Of a stretch of DNA of 64,000 nt, positions 18,735 through 26,443 are shown in pieces (position 1 is the stretch's first letter; each line of letters starts with the position of its first letter). The translations under genes and the position numbers were made by a program. The notes beneath the pieces were generated by a model. It saw nothing but the letters and a program-made list of their open reading frames with translations. It ran no database searches and was not told where the DNA came from. This stretch comes from Thiomargarita sp. (GTDB lineage Bacteria; Pseudomonadota; Gammaproteobacteria; Beggiatoales; Beggiatoaceae), in the NCBI GenBank assembly GCA_020718845.1, contig DYRG01000006.1:25668-89667 (forward strand), in the 5' to 3' direction.

Positions 18735-19355
18735 CTATTTAATTGACTGAACGGCTTGAATAAAATCCCTCATTTTAGAGAAATTTTTAATGCCTTTGCT
18801 TTCTTCAACGCCGCCGCTCACATCGACCGCTGAGGGTTTTATTTGCAATAGGGCTTGTTTAACATTTTCAGCATTTAATCCTCCCGCTAAAATTAACGGT
18901 TTTTCTAAATGTTGAGGAATGAGTTTCCAATCAAAAGTTTCTCCCGTTCCACCTTTCAAATTTGGGTTGAAAGTATCTAATAAAATTCCTCTTGCTGAAT
19001 GATAAAAAGCGATTTGTTCGTTCAAATCACTATTTTCTTTAATGTGTAACGCTTTAATATAAGGACGTTGGAATTGCTCACAAAATTCAGATGGTTCTTC
19101 ACCATGAAATTGCAACAAATTTAAAGGAACTTGTGCCAAAATTTTAACCATTTCTTTATAGCTTGCATTCACAAATAAACCCACCAATTGCACAAAAGGC
19201 GGCGTAATATTTGAAATCGCAATTGCTTGTTGAATTGAAACCGCACGAGGACTTGATGGATAAAATACTAAACCTAACGCATTTGCACCTAATTGTGCAG
19301 CGGCAATGGCATCTTCGGGTCGCGTTATCCCACAGATTTTAATATGAGTTTTCAT
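18735..19355 (-). CDS. trpF: Phosphoribosylanthranilate isomerase
   Basis: TrpF performs the Amadori rearrangement of phosphoribosylanthranilate in tryptophan synthesis. The 206-residue TIM barrel opens with MKTHIKICGITRPEDA, holding the catalytic Cys8, and carries GLVFYPSSPRAV, LLQFHGEEP and the catalytic Asp in GILLDTFNPNLKGGTGETFDW. The phosphate-binding LAGGLNAENV and SAVDVSGGVEESKGIK complete it. The ATG at 19355 is chosen because the conserved N-terminus begins there, although the frame is open upstream. trpB, its usual next gene, is not adjacent, and trpA is 8.5 kb away. Confidence 0.96.
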   Translation of the reverse strand: MKTHIKICGITRPEDAIAAAQLGANALGLVFYPSSPRAVSIQQAIAISNITPPFVQLVGLFVNASYKEMVKILAQVPLNLLQFHGEEPSEFCEQFQRPYIKALHIKENSDLNEQIAFYHSARGILLDTFNPNLKGGTGETFDWKLIPQHLEKPLILAGGLNAENVKQALLQIKPSAVDVSGGVEESKGIKNFSKMRDFIQAVQSIK

Positions 19356-19429
19356 TGCTGGTATCTCTTTTGCTTGAAAAGTAATTAACAAAGATATTCG
19401 CAAGTATAACATAGCAAAACAGGTGTCAC

Positions 19430-20002
19430 ATGACTACTCACAAGATTTTGATTTTATTAGTTTTAATAACATTACAAGGATGCAGTAATATGCTGCCAAG
19501 TGTTAAAACCACGACAGATTCTCCTTGGGAAGATTTTTCTCAAGCAAAAGCCGCATTTGATCAAATTGTTCCAAACAAAACGACAACTTTAGAACTCAGA
19601 CAATTAGGCATTGATCCTTTCACTACGCCAAATGTAAAACAAATCACTTATTTAGAGGTGATTCAACATTTCATGCCAAATAATTCAATTGGGGTCAAAG
19701 ATTTAGATCAATACTTACAAGAATGTATCAAAGCGCGTAAAGAATGTTATGGGTATGAATTAAGCCCTGATCAAAAGGAAGAGAAACGTTATGGAAACGT
19801 TGCTTTAGATTTGTTAAATTTCCGTCGACAAACCGAAATAAGTGGTTGGAAATTCGTCGCGTTGATTATTTTAAATCAGGACAAAGTTGTTTATAAATTA
19901 TGGGGCGGTGAACCCAATATTTTAAAACACGAAGATAGAAAAAATCCTCTCGGTCCATTACAAAATATCGGCGGTCTTTTTGCAATCGATATCAGAAAAT
20001 AA
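19430..20002 (+). CDS. Putative lipoprotein of unknown function
   Basis: The 190-residue product has a lipoprotein signal: KILILLVLITLQGC with the lipobox LQGC and Cys18, so it should be anchored in the outer or inner membrane. The mature part is soluble, rich in polar residues, and contains two Cys close together (QECIKARKEC). I do not recognise the domain. It is divergent from trpF, 74 bases away, with a weak ribosome-binding site. No partner gene is evident. Homologues would most likely be annotated as hypothetical lipoproteins. Confidence 0.75.
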   Translation: MTTHKILILLVLITLQGCSNMLPSVKTTTDSPWEDFSQAKAAFDQIVPNKTTTLELRQLGIDPFTTPNVKQITYLEVIQHFMPNNSIGVKDLDQYLQECIKARKECYGYELSPDQKEEKRYGNVALDLLNFRRQTEISGWKFVALIILNQDKVVYKLWGGEPNILKHEDRKNPLGPLQNIGGLFAIDIRK

Positions 20003-20087
20003 TTCTTCCAAAATAAAAAACAGAGTTTTGTCTTTTTCTTCTAAAATATGATAAACTTTGCTTTATTTTATAAACAGGAGATTTTTA

Positions 20088-21026
20088 ATGACGGCAGCGA
20101 TTTGTGGTTCTTTTGCATTTGATACCATTATGGTATTTCAGGATAAATTTGCTAATCATATTTTACCTGAGCAAGTTCATATTTTAAACGTATCATTTCA
20201 AGTGCCAGAAATGCGGCGGGAATTTGGTGGTTGCGCGGGCAATATTGCCTATAATCTCAAGCTGTTAGGGGGCGATGCGTTGCCAGTCGGAACGGTTGGG
20301 CGGGATTTTACGGCGTATGAAGCGTGGTTAAATCGTTGTGACATTGATTGTCGCTATGTTATTGAAATTCCTGATGCTTATACTGCGCAGGCTTTTATTA
20401 TCACGGATTTAGCGGATAATCAAATCACAGCATTTCATCCGGGTGCAATGAATTTTTCTCATCAAAACAGTGTGTTAGAAATCCCAAATTTAAAAATGGG
20501 CATGATTTCTCCCGACGGTCGTGATGGAATGATTATTCATGCAAAAGAATTTGCTCAAATGAACGTGCCGTTTTTCTTTGATCCAGGGCAAGGAACGATT
20601 TTATTTAGCGGTGAGGAACTAAGAAACTTTATCGATCAAGCAACGTGGATGACGGTTAATGATTATGAGTGGAAACTTATTCAAGAACGCACGGGTTTAA
20701 GTGTTGAAGAAGCAGCAAAGAAACTTAAAGCCTTAATTATTACAAAAGGTGGAGATGGTTCTTTAATTTACCATGATAATAAATGCGTTGAAATTCCTTC
20801 TGTTGCAGTGAGCAAAGTCCAAGACCCAACGGGTTGTGGAGATGCTTATCGTGGTGGTTTGTTGTTTGGATTGCAAAAAGGCTTAGATTGGGGAACTTCT
20901 GGAAGAATTGCATCATTAATGGGTGCGATCAAAATTGAGAACGCGGGCACTCAAAATCATCATTTCACTTTTGAGGAGTTTAAAACCCATTTCAAAGAAA
21001 GTTTTGGTTATGATTTAGGTTTGTAA
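20088..21026 (+). CDS. PfkB/ribokinase-family sugar or nucleoside kinase
   Basis: This 312-residue cytoplasmic kinase phosphorylates a sugar or nucleoside hydroxyl with ATP. Family marks are the N-terminal AAICGSFAFDTIM, the substrate-binding FGGCAGNIAYNLKLLGG near residues 43-60, and the C-terminal signature DPTGCGDAYRGGLLFGL with the catalytic Asp in GCGD and the anion hole. It resembles the adenosine kinase-like branch, but the substrate cannot be fixed from the sequence. The start at 20088 is set by an AGGAG site; the upstream TTG in frame has none. It appears monocistronic. Confidence 0.85.
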   Translation: MTAAICGSFAFDTIMVFQDKFANHILPEQVHILNVSFQVPEMRREFGGCAGNIAYNLKLLGGDALPVGTVGRDFTAYEAWLNRCDIDCRYVIEIPDAYTAQAFIITDLADNQITAFHPGAMNFSHQNSVLEIPNLKMGMISPDGRDGMIIHAKEFAQMNVPFFFDPGQGTILFSGEELRNFIDQATWMTVNDYEWKLIQERTGLSVEEAAKKLKALIITKGGDGSLIYHDNKCVEIPSVAVSKVQDPTGCGDAYRGGLLFGLQKGLDWGTSGRIASLMGAIKIENAGTQNHHFTFEEFKTHFKESFGYDLGL

Positions 21027-21059
21027 CTTTCTTTTGATGCAATAAAAAAATATTAGTTT

Positions 21060-21086
21060 GTAGGGTGCAATTGCATTGCACCTTAC
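21060..21086. repeat. Short imperfect palindrome, possible dispersed repeat
   Basis: The arms GTAGGGTGCAAT (21060-21071) and ATTGCACCTTAC (21075-21086) pair at 11 of 12 positions around a 3-base centre. It lies between the PfkB gene and the TPR kinase. One arm recurs at 12557-12567. The pattern resembles short GTAGGGTGC-type palindromes that are scattered through many bacterial genomes, a family attribution made from memory. Confidence 0.6.
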
Positions 21087-21109
21087 GGGTTAAAAGGGGA
21101 AAGCATATT

Positions 21110-22366
21110 ATGAATCGTGCTAAAGCAATTAAGTATTTTAATCAAGGACTTGAATATTTTGAAAAAGGGCAATTTGAACTTGCTTTAGAATGCTATGCGC
21201 AAGTAATTAAAAAAAACCCAAAATACACTGAAACTTATAATAATCGTGGAGCGACTTATTATGAATTAAAAGAATATGAGCAAGCATTGAATGATTATAA
21301 TCAAGCAATTAAATTAAATCCAAAATATACTGAGGCTTATAATAATCGTGGAATTGTTTATAGTAAATTAAAGCAATATGAAAATGCAAAAGATGACTGG
21401 AAAAAATGTATTGAATTAACTGAAAAAAAAGAAGAGAAAAAATCATTTTCCTCTCTATGCTATTCTGTATTTCTAGCAGAGCAACAATTTGAATTAGCAG
21501 AATATTATGCACATAAAATTTTTGAGTTTTCAGAAAACATCGAAGAATTTCACAAAAAAACCTATTTAGATAATATCGAAAAAGCGAAAGAAATTTATCA
21601 AAAAAATCAAGAGCTTGAGAATGCCTATTTATTATTAAAAGAAGATTACAAAGCAGAAATTGAAGAAAAGAAACGCTTTGAAGAAATGAGCATTATGGCG
21701 ACGGGCGTGGCGCATGAAATCAATCAACCAGTTGGCGTTATTCAAGCAAAAACGAGTGCCGCACAAACCGATTTAAAAGACAATTTGTTTTCAGTTGAAA
21801 CAGAATTACATCCTTTATTAGAAACCATCCTTAGTCAAACAAAACGCTTAGAACATATTATTAATAATTTTCGTGCTTTCTCACGCGGAGATCATAGCAA
21901 ATGCGAAATCGTTGATGTGAATAAATTAGTCGATCAAACGGTGAGTGTTTTAAATTCACAACTTAGCTCTATTCAAATTATTATTAAAAGAAATCCTCAC
22001 GCCAAAGTATGGGCAAATTTCTTTGCGCTTGAAAGAGCATTCATTAATCTCTTGAAAAACGCCAAAGAAGCTCTTGAAAATCGAGAATATCCAACAATAT
22101 GGATTAAAATTAATCAACAAAATCAAAATATTATAATTATTATTGAAGATAATGGTTGCGGTGTTGATCCAGATTTTGAAAGCAAATTATTTACCCCTTT
22201 TATTAGCACTAAATCAACATCAAAAGGAACTGGTTTAGGTTTAAATCTTTCTCGACGATTAATCGAAGAATTTAACGGACAATTAACCTATCAACCCACC
22301 AAAGAAAATGGCGCAAGTTTTAAAATTACTTTACCCTTATTTAGAGAGGAAAATCATCATGGCTGA
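21110..22366 (+). CDS. Cytoplasmic TPR histidine kinase (NtrB-like core)
   Basis: This 418-residue protein senses through TPR repeats instead of a membrane domain. Three TPR units fill about 1-105 (YNNRGATYYELKEYEQALNDY, then YNNRGIVYSKLKQYENAKDDW), followed by degenerate helical repeats to about 170 and a coiled linker to 195. The kinase core has His202 in GVAHEINQPVGVI, of the HEINQP class typical of NtrB and DctB kinases, an N box (INLLKNAKEAL), G1 (EDNGCGVD) and G2 (GTGLGLNLSRRL). No membrane segment is present. Its stop overlaps the receiver gene start by 8 bases, so kinase and receiver are coupled. A PIN protein follows. The Met at 21110 is the start that precedes TPR1. Confidence 0.92.
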   Translation: MNRAKAIKYFNQGLEYFEKGQFELALECYAQVIKKNPKYTETYNNRGATYYELKEYEQALNDYNQAIKLNPKYTEAYNNRGIVYSKLKQYENAKDDWKKCIELTEKKEEKKSFSSLCYSVFLAEQQFELAEYYAHKIFEFSENIEEFHKKTYLDNIEKAKEIYQKNQELENAYLLLKEDYKAEIEEKKRFEEMSIMATGVAHEINQPVGVIQAKTSAAQTDLKDNLFSVETELHPLLETILSQTKRLEHIINNFRAFSRGDHSKCEIVDVNKLVDQTVSVLNSQLSSIQIIIKRNPHAKVWANFFALERAFINLLKNAKEALENREYPTIWIKINQQNQNIIIIIEDNGCGVDPDFESKLFTPFISTKSTSKGTGLGLNLSRRLIEEFNGQLTYQPTKENGASFKITLPLFREENHHG

Positions 22367-22799
22367 AACCTATCAAATTTTAATTGTCGACGACGAACCC
22401 GACATTTTAAGTACTTATCAAAATTTTTTTGAGAAACGCGGCTATGTCGTTGAAACTGCTCAAAATGGTAAAGAAGGCTTAGAGAAAATCCGCAACGGTG
22501 GTTTTGATGTTGCCATTGTCGATATTGGAATGCCAGAAATGAATGGATTTGAAATGATCCGCAGAGCAAATGAAGAAGAAATTGATCCCGAATGGATTAT
22601 TTTAACAGGGCATGGACAAGCTGATGAAGTTATTGAGGCTTTAAAATTGGGTGCTGTCGATTGGTTTAATAAAGAAAGCATCAAACTACCTGAATTACTT
22701 GAAAAAGTAAAAAAATTGACTTATGGAAAATTAGATCAAACTCGAAAAATTCTTACCGAAATCCGTAAAGAAATGCAGATGAATAAGTTAGTAGGATAA
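22359..22799 (+). CDS. Single-domain response regulator (receiver only)
   Basis: The 146-residue product is a CheY-like receiver: acidic pair Asp11/Asp12, phosphoacceptor Asp55 in VAIVDIGMPEMNG, Thr83 in ILTGHG and Lys105 in FNKES. After the receiver there is only a charged helical tail of about 25 residues (KLDQTRKILTEIRKEMQMNK) and no DNA-binding domain, so its output must be by protein contact. It starts inside the end of the TPR kinase gene, behind an AGAGAGGA site, and the PIN gene starts 4 bases after its stop. The cognate kinase is therefore almost certainly the upstream one. Confidence 0.93.
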   Translation: MAETYQILIVDDEPDILSTYQNFFEKRGYVVETAQNGKEGLEKIRNGGFDVAIVDIGMPEMNGFEMIRRANEEEIDPEWIILTGHGQADEVIEALKLGAVDWFNKESIKLPELLEKVKKLTYGKLDQTRKILTEIRKEMQMNKLVG

Positions 22800-22803
22800 A
22801 ACA

Positions 22804-23271
22804 ATGAATTATTATTTTGATACGAATGCTCTGCTAAAATATTATGACGTTAATGGTAATGAATTGGGTGTTGAAAATGTTCGTAATTTAGTAGAAAACG
22901 GGAAGCAAGTTTTAATTTCAGAACTCACTATTTTAGAAACAATTAGCGTTCTGAAAAAGAAACAACGTACAAATCCTAATCGGAAGAAATATTTTCGTAA
23001 AACCATCGACTTTATTTTGATCGATATTAAATCAAAATTTATAAATATTCCCGTTCCAGAGAAATCATTTGAGGAAGCCCAAAATATTTTATTAACTTAT
23101 GGCGATTTTGATGTGGGTTCTTTAGATGTGTTACACGCTGCAATTGTTAATAATTTAAGAGATTCAGTCCATTTCGTAACTTCAGATGGAAGTGGCGGCG
23201 GAAGATTAATTGGTGTGTGCAAAAAATTGCAGATTTCCGTATATGATCCAGAAAAAAATGCTTATGTTTAG
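22804..23271 (+). CDS. PIN-domain protein (VapC-like nuclease fold)
   Basis: The 155-residue protein has the PIN fold: Asp6 in YYFDTNALLKYY, Glu45 in ILETISVL, Asp108 in SLDVLHAAIV and Asp128 in FVTSDGS. These are the expected metal-binding acidic residues, so it is probably an active RNase. VapC toxins come with a small VapB antitoxin gene; none is present here. Instead it begins 4 bases after the response regulator and is the last gene of the kinase operon. It could be a toxin without an antitoxin, or an RNase held in check by the receiver; the second is my inference from context. Confidence 0.85.
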   Translation: MNYYFDTNALLKYYDVNGNELGVENVRNLVENGKQVLISELTILETISVLKKKQRTNPNRKKYFRKTIDFILIDIKSKFINIPVPEKSFEEAQNILLTYGDFDVGSLDVLHAAIVNNLRDSVHFVTSDGSGGGRLIGVCKKLQISVYDPEKNAYV

Positions 23272-23289
23272 AGCATAATGCAATAAAAA

Positions 23290-23317
23290 ATGTTAGAAAG
23301 AAAATCCTTTCTAACAT
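23290..23317 (-). terminator. Terminator between PIN and protease genes
   Basis: A stem TGTTAGAAAG/CTTTCTAACA with a 6-base loop lies between convergent genes. The minus strand has TTTTTTATTG after it, making it a good terminator for the protease gene; on the plus side it lacks a T tract but may still stop the PIN transcript. Confidence 0.82.
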
Positions 23318-23332
23318 CGAATGAAAATAAGA

Positions 23333-25885
23333 TTATTTAGAAATCTTAAAGCTGCGTTGAGAAAGGTGAGAACCGAGTGCTTTTGTTGAGAGAAACTGCG
23401 TATCAAAACTCACCACAAAATTAATATTACTTATGTTTTGAGCAACTCTAATGTCCGAAGGTTGAGAAACCGTCAAATATCCGCCGCACGATTCGCCCGC
23501 ATCACAAATTGAATCATTATTATCGCTGTCGCTTCCACTGATCACCCAATATGTTCCCGCAAAAACATTCGTAAATTCATAGGGATAATGACCATCGTCA
23601 CTTTCACCTGTCAACATTTTAAGGGTGTCGCCCGTAATCGGATCGACTAATAAAATGTATTGTCGTCCTGCGTTGCCAGTGCGTGACGCGCCGACGTTCC
23701 AAATCACTGGAATCGTTGAAGTTCCGCCGTTGCTGATGACGTTGATGTTGGCTTGAAAAGTGCCGTTTGTCGCGCCGCGTTGCAATTTCACGTCGTAAGT
23801 GCCGATTCCATTTGCATCGACTTGTGAAGGTGTAATTTGTAACTCGTTGTTATTAGTGGAAATTTGTTGGATTTTTAGATCACCGCCGCCAGAATTGGTT
23901 ATTTTTAGGGTTAAAACACTAGAAATTGCACCAAAATTAAGGGCTTGCGGAACACTGCTCAAAAGAGGTGGCGCAGGCGGTAAAGGTTTGCCGATAATAT
24001 TTAACGCCGCAGACACCGCTTTGTAAGCGTCGATTAAACCGTAACCCATTGAATTATCTCGCCCTGTTGTCCCTAAATCTTCGGTTAACGCGCCGCTCGC
24101 CAATAAAGAATCAAATTGATCGGGCGTGAGTTGGGGATTAACCGCTTTCATCAACGCAATCACCCCCGCAATGTGTGGGGTTGCCATCGACGTGCCGACA
24201 TAAGTTAGATAAGTCATTTGAATTGCGCCCGAACTGTCGTCGCCTGCCGAACTCAAAATTCCGTCTGGCACGCCGTCACCGTTTAAATCTTTTTCGCTTG
24301 CGCCGCCGGGGGCAGCAACGTCGACACTTGAGTTGTAATTTGAATAACTTGCGCGTTTTTTATCCATATCGACCGCCGCCACGCCAATTACACCTGCCAT
24401 TGCTGCGGGATAATTTGGGGTGGTATCGCCATCATTTCCCGCCGCCGCGACGATAAAAACCCCATTTTTGCGAACATCGGCGATTAACGCATCCCAATTC
24501 ATTGGATCATAACCGCCCAAACTCATATTAATAATGTCGGCGCGTTTTGAGGGGAATTTGCCAGAATCATTAGATAAACCAGCGGCATAGCGAATCGCTT
24601 GTTCGATGTCATAAAGCGTGCCTTCGCCATTTTTGCCAAGCACGCGCAACGGCATAATTTTGGTTTGCCAACTCACGCTCGCGATGCCGTCGTTGTTATT
24701 GGTCAAAGCCCCGATTGTTCCCGCGACGTGCGTGCCGTGAAAACTGCTGCCATTTGCCGCATCATCACCAGGATCATCAGGGTTATTATCGATGCCATTT
24801 CCATCCAAAGCGGAAGTCAAATTTTTAATAAAATCATAACCGTCAACAAATTTTCCTTTTAAATCAGGATGTTGCATCAAAACGCCTGTATCGATCACCG
24901 CCACGACCACCTCAGAACTTCCTGTCGTAATATCCCACGTTTGTGGCAAATTCATTAATGGCAAATCCCATTGCAACTTGTAATATTGATCGTTAGGAAC
25001 GGCTAACTTTTTGAAATAAAAATTCAAATCCGCACTCGCCACATCTTCACGTTTGCGGAGGTTTTTAACGGCTAACAAAGTTTGATATTTCAACTGATCT
25101 TTCAATGAAGCAAATTTTGGAGAAAAGCGTTGTTTAGTTGAAATGTTTTTTGAAGTGAATGCTTGAGCATTTTGCGGATCGATTTGAAATAATTGCCGAC
25201 GATCAGTTTCTCCCGCCACTTTCTTTAAACCTACATTACTTAAAATATGAGGTTGTTCATTAAATTGTGCAATCACTTGCTCAGGAACAAAATGCTGACT
25301 TAAACGTAAAGATTGAAAAGAAGTTGTTTGACCCGATGCTTGACCAATAGTGAGTGCGTAATTAGATGCACCCATAAAGGCTTGTACTTGCACCAAAAAA
25401 CGCCCAGAAGTTGGAACAACTAGGCTTTCAACATTTCCCTCAGAAACCGATGCGTCCACTAACATTCCATCTAATTTAAGCAATCCCAAATCTAAATCAT
25501 TCAAACGTAAATTATCAGTGCCAATTAATAAAGTAATTTGCTGACCTGCTAATAAATCCATCACATAAAAATCATCTAAATCACCCATTTGAAATGAACG
25601 ACCTTGATAACCCATTAAAGGTAAATTAACGTAACCGCCCACAATCACTGGATTTGGTAAAGGTTGAGCGGTATCAATGTTATCATTGCTTTTGAAAGAG
25701 GATTTAATATCATTAACATCGCTATCAGTGGCAACACCTTCTGCAACGGCGATTTCTCCAGAAATAGAGAAAGTTGTTCCAGTTGAATCAACGGGTACAG
25801 TAGGTGTAATCATATTACTTTCCTCACCATCTCCACCACAACTTGCTAAAAAAAGACTTAAACAACACAACCACCAATAGCGCAT
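23333..25885 (-). CDS. Subtilisin-like (S8) serine protease lipoprotein
   Basis: This 850-residue exported protease has a lipoprotein signal (WLCCLSLFLASC, lipobox Cys16). A pre-peptidase-like beta domain lies at about 70-185 (DLDDFYVMDLLAGQQITLLI), and a propeptide-like region at about 195-300. The catalytic domain runs from about 310 to 620: Asp332 in VAVIDTGV, His383 in FHGTHVAGT, oxyanion Asn484 in AAAGNDG and Ser566 in GTSMATPHIAG. Asp-rich loops (DGNGIDNNPDDPGDD) suggest Ca2+ binding. After a proline linker, two C-terminal beta domains follow at about 640-735 (ASH/BACON-like) and 740-835, the latter with a DSDNNDSICDAGESC loop. The catalytic part is richer in G+C than the ends. A role in extracellular protein degradation is likely. 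Confidence 0.93.
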   Translation of the reverse strand: MRYWWLCCLSLFLASCGGDGEESNMITPTVPVDSTGTTFSISGEIAVAEGVATDSDVNDIKSSFKSNDNIDTAQPLPNPVIVGGYVNLPLMGYQGRSFQMGDLDDFYVMDLLAGQQITLLIGTDNLRLNDLDLGLLKLDGMLVDASVSEGNVESLVVPTSGRFLVQVQAFMGASNYALTIGQASGQTTSFQSLRLSQHFVPEQVIAQFNEQPHILSNVGLKKVAGETDRRQLFQIDPQNAQAFTSKNISTKQRFSPKFASLKDQLKYQTLLAVKNLRKREDVASADLNFYFKKLAVPNDQYYKLQWDLPLMNLPQTWDITTGSSEVVVAVIDTGVLMQHPDLKGKFVDGYDFIKNLTSALDGNGIDNNPDDPGDDAANGSSFHGTHVAGTIGALTNNNDGIASVSWQTKIMPLRVLGKNGEGTLYDIEQAIRYAAGLSNDSGKFPSKRADIINMSLGGYDPMNWDALIADVRKNGVFIVAAAGNDGDTTPNYPAAMAGVIGVAAVDMDKKRASYSNYNSSVDVAAPGGASEKDLNGDGVPDGILSSAGDDSSGAIQMTYLTYVGTSMATPHIAGVIALMKAVNPQLTPDQFDSLLASGALTEDLGTTGRDNSMGYGLIDAYKAVSAALNIIGKPLPPAPPLLSSVPQALNFGAISSVLTLKITNSGGGDLKIQQISTNNNELQITPSQVDANGIGTYDVKLQRGATNGTFQANINVISNGGTSTIPVIWNVGASRTGNAGRQYILLVDPITGDTLKMLTGESDDGHYPYEFTNVFAGTYWVISGSDSDNNDSICDAGESCGGYLTVSQPSDIRVAQNISNINFVVSFDTQFLSTKALGSHLSQRSFKISK

Positions 25886-25954
25886 AAAAAATTCCTTTAT
25901 TTAAAATTACTTAAACGAAATAAAAGTTAATAAACAGTCGCAGGTATTTTTAAA

Positions 25955-26431
25955 TTATTTCTTAACAAAATCCCAAATTTTACCTGTCCAACCTCCTTTA
26001 GACCATTTGCTTTTCACACCTTTACCCAAGAAACAAGGGGTGTAATGCTTATCTTCAATCATAATATGATTTGTCAACCAGCTGCGTAAAAAGTTGAGTA
26101 ATTCCATACTCACAGCGGTTTTACGCGCTTTAACTTTTTCTCTAATATCCATCACTTGCGCGGCGAGTTCTTGATGATGTTTCTTATGTTCTTCATATTG
26201 AGCATAATCAAAAATTCTCATTAAACTTTCTTCCACTGCAAAATGAACAACTGTGTATTCAACCAATTCAGTTAAAATGTTATCAACCGTGTGCAGATCG
26301 GTTTTCTTAATAATCGCTTCGTACAAATTGTTAATGAGTTTGATTAATACTTTATGTTGCTCATCGATTTCCTCAATGCCAACACTCAGTTGATCCGCCC
26401 ATTCGACTAAGGGTTTAATTTCCATCTTCAT
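25955..26431 (-). CDS. Bacteriohemerythrin
   Basis: A 158-residue di-iron O2-binding protein. All hemerythrin ligands are visible: His26 in DEQHK, His63 and Glu67 in HFAVEE, His82 and His86 in HKKHH, and His122 with Asp127 in NHIMIEDKHY. It is soluble, with no signal or membrane segment, so it would store or sense oxygen in the cytoplasm, as expected for a microaerophile. A basic C-terminal tail of about 25 residues (KSKWSKGGWTGKIW) extends beyond the core. The gene follows the degenerate methyltransferase gene after 12 bases and is likely cotranscribed. A second Met at codon 3 is an alternative start. Confidence 0.95.
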   Translation of the reverse strand: MKMEIKPLVEWADQLSVGIEEIDEQHKVLIKLINNLYEAIIKKTDLHTVDNILTELVEYTVVHFAVEESLMRIFDYAQYEEHKKHHQELAAQVMDIREKVKARKTAVSMELLNFLRSWLTNHIMIEDKHYTPCFLGKGVKSKWSKGGWTGKIWDFVKK

Positions 26432-26443
26432 TGTTCCTATAAG

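Noticed and set aside
22804..23271. Calling the PIN gene a VapBC toxin-antitoxin pair
   Set aside because: There is no small antitoxin gene before or after it; it belongs to the kinase-receiver operon.
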